Of a stretch of 64,000 nucleotides of DNA, positions 1 to 7,386 are shown in pieces; position 1 is the stretch's first letter; each line of letters begins with the position of its first letter. The DNA is from Flavobacterium collinsii. GTDB taxonomy: Bacteria > Bacteroidota > Bacteroidia > Flavobacteriales > Flavobacteriaceae. Position numbers and translations under genes: made by a program. The notes beneath the pieces are model-generated. The model saw nothing but the letters and a program-made list of their open reading frames with translations. It made no database searches and was not told where the DNA came from. The stretch covers positions 1-64,000 of the forward strand of contig NZ_CADCST010000071.1 of the NCBI RefSeq assembly GCF_902804485.1, written 5' to 3'.

Positions 1-441
1 CGACTGAAAAAATTTAGGAGTCGCTTCAATCAATAATGCTATTCCTTCCTGAGTAGATTCATTTGCATTGTTTCCGATCCAAAATTTAATAAAATCCTCA
101 TTATTGTATTCTATCAAGCCAAAAGCAGGATCGGAAATATAGTAAGTCTTTTTTTTAATTTTATAGAGTACTACATAGTGATTTTTGTTCCAGTGCAGAA
201 CACAAGGCAATGGAGCCTCTTCTAGTCTTTCCAGATTTAATTTTACACCTAAAGTTCTAAAACCAATTTTCTCTGCCGCATCACTCAAAAAAAGCAAGTT
301 ACTTCCTTCACGAGTTGTTTCGCTGATGTCTCTCAACTCCTGGATGTTGATCGTTTTACCGTAATGTTTCGCTATTATTTTTAAACATGTTGGGCCACAA
401 TCTTTATAATCGGCCTGCTTATAATTGGTGAATTTTTTCAA
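1..441 (-). CDS. C39-peptidase bacteriocin/peptide ABC exporter, N-terminal part
   Basis: Partial gene that runs off the left edge; 147 codons are visible. It starts at a TTG (439-441), because an in-frame TAA lies 6 bases upstream and no ATG is available. The visible part is a peptidase C39 domain: N-terminal QADYKDCGPTCL block (Gln9, Asp15, catalytic Cys16), then the LHWNKNHYVVL histidine block and the SDPAFG aspartate block. C39 domains cut leader peptides after a double glycine and are normally fused to an ABC transporter, which should lie outside the window. The neighbours are GG-leader peptide genes, which are plausible substrates. Family assignment is firm; fusion to a transporter is inferred. 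Confidence 0.85.
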   Translation of the reverse strand, partial: MKKFTNYKQADYKDCGPTCLKIIAKHYGKTINIQELRDISETTREGSNLLFLSDAAEKIGFRTLGVKLNLERLEEAPLPCVLHWNKNHYVVLYKIKKKTYYISDPAFGLIEYNNEDFIKFWIGNNANESTQEGIALLIEATPKFFQS

Positions 442-496
442 TTTAATTTAGAGTTAATCATTTTATGCACAAATAACCTTGTCATTCTTCCTCTTA

Positions 497-504
497 CAAA
501 AATA
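497..504 (-). promoter_or_regulatory. Possible -7 box of the C39 exporter gene
   Basis: Read on the minus strand this is TATTTTTG, matching the Bacteroidota -7 consensus TAnnTTTG, about 55 bases before the TTG start. A TTG lies roughly 15 bases further upstream, shorter than usual spacing, so this is only a candidate. Confidence 0.35.
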
Positions 505-940
505 TAATATTTATACACCAAAAATTCGTAATTAATTGTTTTTCCTTTTGATTTATAGTTAAAAAAACTCAATCCGCTTTAAAAGATGAGATTAGTAAAA
601 TCATTCGTACCAGATCTAAAACTACTCCTCCCAATCTATCTTCTCAATTTACAAATAGGAGTGTAACAACATTTGCTCCGGTTGCATCATAAAAAAATGA
701 TCTGTTTTTGTTACTTTCTCCTTCACTTTTTTTTTCGAACAACCATCCTTTATCAATATTAAACCAATTAAATCATTAAAAGCTTTTCTTTTCCATTTTT
801 TTCAATCTACGTCAATAACTATCAATTCTAAATTTCAGTTAATCAGATCTCTATTTTTTACTCCCTCCGTTGGTTATAGGAATACATTTAAAATACTGAA
901 ACAGAAAATAAACTTAACATACTATGGTCAACCAAAAAAA

Positions 941-968
941 AACAGAGAAGAAATTAATCTTCTCTGTT
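941..968 (-). terminator. Rho-independent terminator after the cysteine-rich precursor
   Basis: Perfect 11-bp stem AACAGAGAAGA / TCTTCTCTGTT with a 6-base loop. On the minus strand it is followed by a T-run (positions 940-934), so it ends leftward transcripts coming from the VKOR fusion and the precursor gene. It separates these from the C39 exporter. Confidence 0.8.
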
Positions 969-1316
969 AGAGTATTTAAAAACATATTTATTAGAAATAC
1001 AATTTCTTTAGGACATGGCACTGGTTAACCCTAACCAATTAAAATCAACTCAGTGACCAATTTCCTAAGAATCCCTACACCAATCATCAATGTGGGGAAA
1101 TTTGCTCAATGTTCCACGATCGAGCGCCTACAAATTAAAAAAAACATGACTAAATTCTAAAAAAGGCTATTTCGTACTTCTATTAAAACGCTAAAAATTA
1201 ATATCAAAAGTGACTTACGTCATTTTTTATTCTTCTTTACTACAATTTCAGGCATTCTATAAACCGGAGTTTGTTTCTATCTCCTTATTACCAAACGCTC
1301 TTCAACGAAGTAAGAA

Positions 1317-1514
1317 CTACAAACAATCCGGAAGTACTGCCGGTATTGTACCATTTGAACAAAACGAATCACACGCTACAAGAGTTGTCGAGCCTTTACC
1401 CGGGCAAACACAACATTTCTTTGGCGAATTAATCGGTTGGCCTCCCACCATACCTTTTTGCTCGTAAGCACTTAGCTTTTGAGCACCTTCTAAGTTTAAA
1501 ATAATTTTTAACAT
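1317..1514 (-). CDS. GG-leader precursor peptide with six-cysteine core
   Basis: 65-residue peptide. Residues 1-25 form a double-glycine leader (NLEGAQKLSAYEQKGMVGG), with GG at 24-25 as the expected C39 cleavage site. The predicted 40-residue core has six cysteines (34, 35, 37, 48, 52, 64) and a PGKGST stretch, suggesting up to three disulfides. It lies 85 bases downstream of the VKOR/thioredoxin fusion on the same strand and ends before the terminator at 941-968. Leader features match the flavobacterial bacteriocin-type family; target, activity and actual disulfides are unknown. A plus-strand ORF over the same bases is a shadow. Confidence 0.75.
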   Translation of the reverse strand: MLKIILNLEGAQKLSAYEQKGMVGGQPINSPKKCCVCPGKGSTTLVACDSFCSNGTIPAVLPDCL

Positions 1515-1599
1515 AACTAAAGGTTTTTATTTTTGAATTCGCACCTCAGTCATTTTAAGACAGCTGAAGTTTCTGTCTGTTGTCACTATTTTTTAAATA

Positions 1600-3162
1600 T
1601 CACGCCGTTTTTTCCAAAACAATCGTTTCTTTCTCTTCAATATAATCGTTCAGAAAATATTTTAGTTCACCCAGTTCATATTCTGCCGGAAAAACTTTAT
1701 CGTTCACAATCTTAACAGGTGTATAATTAAAATCATTTTTAGAACACCATTCATATTGTTTGTTTATTTCCTGGCTTATCATCATACTTACGGAATCGAC
1801 ATGCCATTTTTTCAACCATTTTTTAAGACTCATATTTTTAATATGCCAGTCTGAGATAGCTTCAACTGTTTTTCCCGGTGTAGATCTGTTTATTGTTAAA
1901 AGTCTTTCGACAACCGCTTTATATGGATTTTCGATATTTTCCGGGTTCACGTTGAACAATACATTCAGATATATTTTATCCGGAAACCTCAACACTAAAT
2001 CAAATGCTTCCTGAAATGTTTTATGACAATGTGCACAACTAGGACTAATAATTACTGATAATCTAACGGCCGCATTTCTATTTCCAAAATTCAATCCTCT
2101 TAAGTCGTCAAGTCCATTTATGTGAGGTACTTTTTTAGACAAGAAATTCAATAAAGAATAATTTCTTTTAAACTTCTTCATCTCCTTAAGCGAGTTTTCA
2201 GTTCCCAAAACATTAGTTATAATTGTTTTCAAAACCATCCAAATAGGAACTAAAAGTACCAGTGAGAACACGAATGGAAAGATTTCAGCAAAACTAAAAC
2301 TCAACGTAAACAGATCTGAAGCAAACCATATAACACTTTGTACAAAAATCAAAGAAGACACCATTAAACACATTACACACCATCTTTGAATCTCAAATTT
2401 TTGAATCCAAATCGAGGATACTATAACCGGTATGGCCAGTAAGCTTAAAAAACCAACAAAAATTGATGACTCTACTGGTTTAACCAAAATTGCAATCAAG
2501 CTGGCTCCAAAGAACATTAATGGCAGGTCTGGAAAGCTAATCCATTTACTTTCATTTCCTTCCTTGTTATTGAGAACAGAACTACAGGAAGAGTTTGAAC
2601 TCAAATTGCAAAGTTTCGAGACAACACTATTCTTGAATCCTAATTTTTCCTGAACAATAAAAACACTTACAATAAACCCTAAAATTGATGTCACTAAAAA
2701 AACAACACTAAATAAACTGTAAGTATTATAAAAAAATGACAATCCAACTAGCAATAAAAGTGGCAAACCATATTTCAACCAACTGAATTCAACTTTTAAA
2801 TTTTCTTTTGCAACAACATTGTTTGGTTCGATTGCAACGATAACTCCATTCCAGTCTAATAAAAACTTTTCATACGCCATTTTATGACTTCCTTTTTTCA
2901 CTGTATTGATACGAACAAAATTTTTTGCCTTTTCAACCAATATTAACTCTTCTTTGAAATAAGCCAAAAAATTTGAAGGCAAATCTACTATTTGCTCTTT
3001 CGGAACTCTTATCGCAGCATTCTCTACAGACAGTAAATCCAGAGAATCTGTTATCGCAAATAAACTAGGATAATTTGGATGAGAAAGAAACAAATCTTTA
3101 AACTCATTTTTAATCTCCGAGTACTTGTTTATTTGTAGAAATTTTTGGACAAGTTTTAACAT
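1600..3162 (-). CDS. Pseudo-C39 / vitamin K epoxide reductase / thioredoxin fusion
   Basis: 520-residue membrane protein. Residues 1-115 resemble a C39-type fold (HPNYPSLFAITDSL block) but lack the catalytic cysteine. Residues 130-310 are membrane segments with VKOR cysteines: Cys185, Cys193 and the WCVMC motif (262, 265). Residues 365-520 are a thioredoxin-like domain with CAHC (376, 379). VKOR-Trx fusions make disulfides in exported proteins and recycle electrons to quinone. Next to a six-cysteine precursor and a C39 exporter, its job is probably oxidative folding of exported peptides; the degenerate C39 domain may bind GG leaders. Domain calls are firm, substrate inferred. Confidence 0.85.
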   Translation of the reverse strand: MLKLVQKFLQINKYSEIKNEFKDLFLSHPNYPSLFAITDSLDLLSVENAAIRVPKEQIVDLPSNFLAYFKEELILVEKAKNFVRINTVKKGSHKMAYEKFLLDWNGVIVAIEPNNVVAKENLKVEFSWLKYGLPLLLLVGLSFFYNTYSLFSVVFLVTSILGFIVSVFIVQEKLGFKNSVVSKLCNLSSNSSCSSVLNNKEGNESKWISFPDLPLMFFGASLIAILVKPVESSIFVGFLSLLAIPVIVSSIWIQKFEIQRWCVMCLMVSSLIFVQSVIWFASDLFTLSFSFAEIFPFVFSLVLLVPIWMVLKTIITNVLGTENSLKEMKKFKRNYSLLNFLSKKVPHINGLDDLRGLNFGNRNAAVRLSVIISPSCAHCHKTFQEAFDLVLRFPDKIYLNVLFNVNPENIENPYKAVVERLLTINRSTPGKTVEAISDWHIKNMSLKKWLKKWHVDSVSMMISQEINKQYEWCSKNDFNYTPVKIVNDKVFPAEYELGELKYFLNDYIEEKETIVLEKTA

Positions 3163-3385
3163 CTTTTCGAGTCTTTAAAATCATAATTACACTGCAAATA
3201 TTGTTGTTTTTATTGAGAAAAAAACGCTAGTAGTACACATTTTATTAATTATACTACATACAATTTATAAATTATATCAGTCTGAATAAAACAAACAAGT
3301 CCTTTATTATCAATACATTAAACAAAAAATGCTTTGTCAAAAACCCAAAAAACCCCATTCTCGATTAAGCGTTTTCCTTTTTGTC

Positions 3386-3393
3386 TAGTTTTG
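3386..3393 (+). promoter_or_regulatory. -7 box of the five-peptide array
   Basis: TAGTTTTG matches TAnnTTTG and lies 30 bases before the first peptide ATG. No good -33 TTG is seen at the usual distance, so an activator may be needed. Confidence 0.45.
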
Positions 3394-3422
3394 ATATATC
3401 AATAATCCTAATACAAACAATC

Positions 3423-3560
3423 ATGACAAATCAAGCACAAAAATTCGAAGATTTTCAATTAGAAAAACTATCCAATAAAGAGCAAAAAACTATTCAGGGA
3501 GGAGATGAATCTAATGTTCTTAGTGACACAATTAGAGGGAATGGAAAAGGGTCTAATTAA
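3423..3560 (+). CDS. GG-leader peptide 1 of 5, core DTIRGNGKGSN
   Basis: 45-residue peptide, below usual gene-caller cut-offs. Leader 1-27: KFEDFQLEKLSNKEQKTIQGG with GG at 26-27. Core of 18 residues, DESNVLS followed by the shared DTIRGNGKGSN tail. First gene of a head-to-tail array, 18 bases before peptide 2. The leader fits C39 processing. No cysteine, so no lanthionine or disulfide is possible. This copy has Ser before DTIRGN where the other four have Gly. Coding is supported by conservation of leader, GG position and core in all five copies; function is unknown (antimicrobial or signal). Confidence 0.85.
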   Translation: MTNQAQKFEDFQLEKLSNKEQKTIQGGDESNVLSDTIRGNGKGSN

Positions 3561-3578
3561 TAAATTAAATCTAACAAA

Positions 3579-3719
3579 ATGGCAAATAAAAAATTAAATA
3601 TCGAAGATTTTACAAATAACACTCTTTCAAAAAAAGAACAAAAAACTGTTAGAGGAGGAGGAGACGAATCTTGTACTCCTGGTGACACAATCAGAGGAAA
3701 TGGTAAAGGATCTAATTAA
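3579..3719 (+). CDS. GG-leader peptide 2 of 5, GDTIRGNGKGSN core
   Basis: 46-residue peptide. Leader KKLNIEDFTNNTLSKKEQ ... TVRGG with GG at 26-27, followed by a third Gly. The rest of the product is GDESCTP plus GDTIRGNGKGSN and carries the only core cysteine of the array (Cys32). Gap of 20 bases to peptide 3. Differences from the neighbours are concentrated between the GG and the GDTIRGN block, as expected if leader and tail are both under selection. Confidence 0.85.
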   Translation: MANKKLNIEDFTNNTLSKKEQKTVRGGGDESCTPGDTIRGNGKGSN

Positions 3720-3739
3720 TCATTAAAAATCTCATAAAA

Positions 3740-3901
3740 ATGGAAACTAAAAAATTAAATATCGAAGATTTCAAAAGTAATACACTTTCAAAAAAAGAAC
3801 AGAAAACTGTTCATGGAGGGGATGAACCTAATATTCCCGAAGACATAATTACTGGTATTGCTGGTGATACAATTAGAGGAAATGGTAAAGGATCTAATTA
3901 A
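3740..3901 (+). CDS. GG-leader peptide 3 of 5, longest linker
   Basis: 53-residue peptide. Leader nearly identical to peptide 2 (METKKLNIEDFKSNTLSKKEQ), GG at 26-27. Core of 26 residues: DEPNIPEDIITGIA then GDTIRGNGKGSN. The linker is eight residues longer than in peptide 1, showing that spacing between the cleavage site and the conserved tail varies while the tail does not. Same strand and array as its neighbours, 20 bases before peptide 4. Confidence 0.85.
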   Translation: METKKLNIEDFKSNTLSKKEQKTVHGGDEPNIPEDIITGIAGDTIRGNGKGSN

Positions 3902-3921
3902 CCTTTAAGAATCCGGTAAAA

Positions 3922-4059
3922 ATGAAAAACAAAAAATTAAATTTAGACGATTTTACGAGCACTGCACTTTCAGAAAAAGAACAAAAAACTATTCAAGGAG
4001 GTGATGGCGACACAATCAGAGGAAATGGTAAAGGATCTACACAACCAATAAATATTTAA
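3922..4059 (+). CDS. GG-leader peptide 4 of 5, short linker with C-terminal extension
   Basis: 45-residue peptide. Leader MKNKKLNLDDFTSTALSEKEQ with GG at 26-27, then only Asp before GDTIRGNGKGS. The tail is extended by TQPINI, so the conserved block need not be C-terminal. Three bases separate its stop from the ATG of peptide 5, suggesting translational coupling. Confidence 0.85.
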   Translation: MKNKKLNLDDFTSTALSEKEQKTIQGGDGDTIRGNGKGSTQPINI

Positions 4060-4062
4060 AAA

Positions 4063-4197
4063 ATGAAAACTAAAAAAATGGAATTAGAAAATTTTGGAAA
4101 CGAAAAATTATCAAAAAAAGAGCAACAAACAATTTGTGGAGGTGACGGTGACACCATCAGAGGAAATGGTAAAGGAAGTAACGCTGAGAATCCTTGA
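4063..4197 (+). CDS. GG-leader peptide 5 of 5, divergent leader
   Basis: 44-residue peptide, the most divergent leader of the set (MKTKKMELENFGNEKLSKKEQ, Cys25 just before GG at 26-27). Core D-GDTIRGNGKGSN with an AENP extension. Its stop is 12 bases from the stop of the convergent TPR-AraC gene, with no room for a normal terminator between them, so array transcripts may run antisense into the regulator gene. Confidence 0.85.
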   Translation: MKTKKMELENFGNEKLSKKEQQTICGGDGDTIRGNGKGSNAENP

Positions 4198-4209
4198 TCA
4201 ACTTGTTTT

Positions 4210-5955
4210 CTAGATATTATTCGCAAACTGAGCTGGAGACACTCCAGTTCTTTTGCGAAATGATTTAGCAAAAGACACTGCGTTTTTAAAGCCTACACTT
4301 TCTGCAATTGCCTGAGTTGAATATTTGCGGTACATATGATTCGTAATCATTTCATTAATGACGTAATTAATTTTCAACTCATTTGAGTATTCTCCAAAAG
4401 ATTTACCAAATCGCTTGTTTACAACATAAGATAAATAAGTGGTATTGGTTTTTATCTTCTTAGCCACATAAGGTAAAGTAAAATCGGCATGTAAATATTC
4501 CTGTTTACTTTCTAAGGCCAACAATTTTTCTACGATTTTGTTCTCTTTTGCCTCATCAATACTTAAATTGACATTCTCTTTCTTAAGTTGTACTTCTTCA
4601 GAGTCAAGAACAGTCTCCCGTTCTGGTTCCGGTTCATTTTTCTTCTCTAAGTTAGCTTTGAATTCTTCTATTAAAGCATTCATTTTTTTATGCGCTTTAT
4701 TCTTATCCCGTATGTTCTTTATCAGCAAAAAGACAATCCCTATAAACAAAACAACATAAAATACTTTCAGCGCTTTGTTTAGAAAAACATCATACTTATA
4801 TTTCTCCTGAATGGTAATCATCTCGTTGGTCAGATCTCCTACTCCAAGTTTATAATTTACCTCTAAAACCTCATCATTTAATTTTGATTCCGATTTTTCA
4901 TAATTATCCAGGTAAATTTTTGAATGCTTATAAGCCAGTTCAGGCTCTTTACGTATGTTGTAAATTTTTGCCTGATAGTAATTGGACTTCAAATTGTCAA
5001 CCTGATTCGTTTTCGTTATATCGCCAATCGAGTCTGATTTTTTAAAAAATACCAGTGCTTTATCATACTTCTTAATATTATAATATAAGTCACCCAAGTT
5101 ATAATTAGTGGTACATAAAATATCGAGCATACTGTTTTGATTGGCCAGATAAATTATATCATAATAGGTTTTCTCAGCATCTTTGTACTCTTTTAGTTCA
5201 TTATAAATGTTCCCTAAACTTAATTTTGCTACAATTTTATTATCGGGGAAGTTCTGAGAATAACTAATCGTTTTTTGATAAAAATATTTGGCAGAATCAA
5301 GTAAAACCTTCTTTTTAGGATCTTTCATATAAAAGCTTTCATATGATCCTGCTAAGCTAAGATTAATGTTACTCTTATTATTTAGATATTGCTGCTTGTT
5401 ATAAACACTTTGATTCTTATCAACAAATTCATTAAGACTCCTCAAATCCTTTATCGCCAAACGATAATTACCTACAGCAACATTTATAGACGCGATATTA
5501 CTCTTAAATTTTACAATTTGAATAATATCATCAATTTTTATAGAAAGCTTTATGCCTTGCTGATAATTTTCGATTGCGTCGCTATAGTTCTCTCTTTTCC
5601 ATTCTGATAGTCCGGCATAATTATACAAATAAGACCTAAGCTGTATTTTTTCCTGACCATCCGGTATTTTATCTAAGAATTTTAATGCTAACTGATATTT
5701 CTCTTTAGATTTTGCTGTATTTCCTTTTAACTGACTCAAATAAGACAATGCTGCATTTGCAAAAGCCAAATGCTTATTATTATTGGATCTCGCCAGCTGA
5801 TTGGCGTATACGATCGCACTGTCAACATTGGCATTTGCCGTTAGTCGAATTTTGTCTTGCAAGATTAAGTACTCTTGTTCTGTAAAAACCCTTTTCTCTT
5901 GAGAAACAGCAATATTTAGAACAAAAAAGAGTATAAAAGAGATGATCAGCCTCAT
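4210..5955 (-). CDS. TPR-transmembrane-AraC regulator
   Basis: 581 residues. Signal-like N terminus (RLIISFILFFVLNIAVSQ), then TPR-type helical repeats to about residue 385, one membrane segment (about 394-412, VFYVVLFIGIVFLLI), a charged linker, and a C-terminal AraC-type double helix-turn-helix (about 480-581, ending FRKRTGVSPAQFANNI). Topology puts the TPRs in the periplasm and the DNA-binding part in the cytosol, a Bacteroidota-specific architecture. It converges on the peptide array, so it may sense an exported peptide or control the array; that link is positional inference only. Confidence 0.85.
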   Translation of the reverse strand: MRLIISFILFFVLNIAVSQEKRVFTEQEYLILQDKIRLTANANVDSAIVYANQLARSNNNKHLAFANAALSYLSQLKGNTAKSKEKYQLALKFLDKIPDGQEKIQLRSYLYNYAGLSEWKRENYSDAIENYQQGIKLSIKIDDIIQIVKFKSNIASINVAVGNYRLAIKDLRSLNEFVDKNQSVYNKQQYLNNKSNINLSLAGSYESFYMKDPKKKVLLDSAKYFYQKTISYSQNFPDNKIVAKLSLGNIYNELKEYKDAEKTYYDIIYLANQNSMLDILCTTNYNLGDLYYNIKKYDKALVFFKKSDSIGDITKTNQVDNLKSNYYQAKIYNIRKEPELAYKHSKIYLDNYEKSESKLNDEVLEVNYKLGVGDLTNEMITIQEKYKYDVFLNKALKVFYVVLFIGIVFLLIKNIRDKNKAHKKMNALIEEFKANLEKKNEPEPERETVLDSEEVQLKKENVNLSIDEAKENKIVEKLLALESKQEYLHADFTLPYVAKKIKTNTTYLSYVVNKRFGKSFGEYSNELKINYVINEMITNHMYRKYSTQAIAESVGFKNAVSFAKSFRKRTGVSPAQFANNI

Positions 5956-5975
5956 TCATTTTGTTTTTGGAATCT

Positions 5976-5983
5976 CAAAAATA
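5976..5983 (-). promoter_or_regulatory. Candidate -7 box of the TPR-AraC gene
   Basis: Minus-strand TATTTTTG, 20 bases upstream of the ATG. The nearest minus-strand TTG is only 13 bases further up, so the -33 element is unclear. Confidence 0.4.
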
Positions 5984-6074
5984 GCTTATAAATTTTCAAT
6001 AAACTAAAATTAATTCGTGTTTATACTATTTTTCTTCTCTAGTATTTATAAAAATATAACAATTTAACAGTATT

Positions 6075-6101
6075 TTGTTATATTTTTATTGCGTAGATTT
6101 G
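6075..6101 (+). promoter_or_regulatory. Promoter of glutaryl-CoA dehydrogenase
   Basis: TTG (6075-6077) and TAGATTTG (6094-6101) are separated by 16 bases, close to the Bacteroidota pattern, and lie 19 bases before the ATG. Confidence 0.5.
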
Positions 6102-6120
6102 TATTATAAAACTATCAAAA

Positions 6121-7299
6121 ATGAAACCAGACCTATTTCAAGCCCCAGATTATTATAACCTAGATGACTTATTGACAGACGAACACAAATTAGTTCGAGA
6201 ATCAGCACGAGCCTGGGTCAAGAGAGAAGTTTCTCCTATTATAGAAGAATATGCTCAAAAAGCAGAATTTCCAACACAAATTATAAAAGGACTCGGAGAA
6301 ATTGGCGGTTTCGGACCTTATATTCCGGTAGAATACGGAGGTGCGGGTCTGGATCAGATTTCTTATGGTTTGATTATGCAGGAAATAGAACGTGGAGACT
6401 CAGGTGTTCGATCTACTTCATCTGTACAGTCTTCGTTAGTAATGTATCCTATTTGGAAGTATGGAAACGAAGAGCAACGAATGAAATACTTACCAAAACT
6501 GGCTACAGGAGAATTCATGGGATGCTTTGGTTTAACTGAACCAGATCACGGTTCTGACCCCGGAAGTATGATCACTAATTTTAAAGATATGGGAGATCAC
6601 TATCTTTTAAATGGTGCTAAAATGTGGATTTCAAACGCTCCTTTCGCAGATATAGCGGTAGTTTGGGCAAAGAATGAAGAAGGAAGGATTCACGGTCTTA
6701 TCGTTGAACGCGGAATGGAAGGTTTTACAACTCCTGAAACACATAATAAATGGTCACTTCGTGCCTCTTCAACCGGAGAATTAATCTTTGACAATGTAAA
6801 GGTTCCTAAAGAGAATCTATTACCTAACAAATCTGGTCTTGGCGCACCTCTTGGATGCTTAGATTCAGCACGATACGGAATCGCCTGGGGAGCAATTGGG
6901 GCAGCAATGGATTGTTACGATACTGCTTTGCGTTATGCTAAAGAAAGAATTCAATTTGGAAAACCAATTGGAGGAACGCAATTACAACAGAAAAAATTAG
7001 CCGAAATGATTACCGAAATCACAAAAGCACAATTATTAACCTGGCGTTTAGGTGTTTTACGTAACGAAGGAAAAGCTACCACTGCGCAAATATCTATGGC
7101 CAAACGTAATAATGTCGATATGGCAATACATATTGCACGTGAAGCAAGACAAATGTTGGGCGGAATGGGTATTACGGGAGAATACTCGATTATGCGTCAC
7201 ATGATGAATCTTGAAAGTGTTATTACTTATGAAGGAACTCACGACATTCATCTCTTAATAACAGGTATGGATGTAACTGGAATTCCAGCATTTAAATAA
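6121..7299 (+). CDS. gcdH: Glutaryl-CoA dehydrogenase-type acyl-CoA dehydrogenase
   Basis: 392-residue FAD enzyme of the acyl-CoA dehydrogenase superfamily, full length. The GCFGLTEPDHGSDP block and the C-terminal TYEGTHDIHLLI block, with catalytic Glu371, match glutaryl-CoA dehydrogenases, which oxidise and decarboxylate glutaryl-CoA to crotonyl-CoA in lysine and tryptophan breakdown. RIQFGKPIGGTQLQQ and RQMLGGMGITGEYSIMRH are standard family motifs. Monocistronic: own promoter upstream, hairpin terminator downstream. Soluble cytosolic enzyme. Other short-chain acyl-CoA dehydrogenases are the alternative, but the YEGTHDIH signature favours GCDH. Confidence 0.9.
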   Translation: MKPDLFQAPDYYNLDDLLTDEHKLVRESARAWVKREVSPIIEEYAQKAEFPTQIIKGLGEIGGFGPYIPVEYGGAGLDQISYGLIMQEIERGDSGVRSTSSVQSSLVMYPIWKYGNEEQRMKYLPKLATGEFMGCFGLTEPDHGSDPGSMITNFKDMGDHYLLNGAKMWISNAPFADIAVVWAKNEEGRIHGLIVERGMEGFTTPETHNKWSLRASSTGELIFDNVKVPKENLLPNKSGLGAPLGCLDSARYGIAWGAIGAAMDCYDTALRYAKERIQFGKPIGGTQLQQKKLAEMITEITKAQLLTWRLGVLRNEGKATTAQISMAKRNNVDMAIHIAREARQMLGGMGITGEYSIMRHMMNLESVITYEGTHDIHLLITGMDVTGIPAFK

Positions 7300-7333
7300 T
7301 AAACAACTATTAAAATATATACAAAACCAATAC

Positions 7334-7363
7334 AAAAAGCTTCTTCTTAACGGGAAGCTTTTT
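7334..7363. terminator. Terminator of gcdH overlapping the next promoter
   Basis: Stem AAAAAGCTTC / GAAGCTTTTT (10 bp) with a 10-base loop, flanked by A and T runs so it can work in both directions. Its last base is the first base of the -7 box of the next gene. Confidence 0.75.
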
Positions 7364-7370
7364 ATATTTG
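7363..7370 (+). promoter_or_regulatory. -7 box of the DUF3050 gene
   Basis: TATATTTG, exact TAnnTTTG match, 17 bases before the ATG at 7387. The right arm of the gcdH terminator hairpin touches it. Confidence 0.5.
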
Positions 7371-7386
7371 CAGAAAAAATACGAAA

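Larger units (their letters stand above)
442..1316. other. Long non-coding stretch inside the peptide locus
   Basis: About 875 bases between the C39 exporter start and the cysteine-rich precursor. Scanning minus-strand ATGs and the clearest plus-strand one gave only ORFs below about 25 codons, none with a leader-like sequence. It holds one clear terminator hairpin (941-968) and a possible exporter promoter. The rest could be decayed precursor genes, but no recognisable remnant was found. Confidence 0.6.

Noticed and set aside
1210..1467. Plus-strand ORF of 85 residues across the precursor gene
   Set aside because: Its sequence has no family features and it lies opposite the GG-leader precursor, whose leader pattern is convincing.
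3423..4197. Class I/II lanthipeptide interpretation
   Set aside because: No LanB, LanC or LanM-type gene is seen in the window and only one core cysteine occurs in five peptides.
4056..4271. Minus-strand ORF overlapping the last peptide genes
   Set aside because: No recognisable protein features; it overlaps two well-supported genes on the other strand and runs into the AraC gene.
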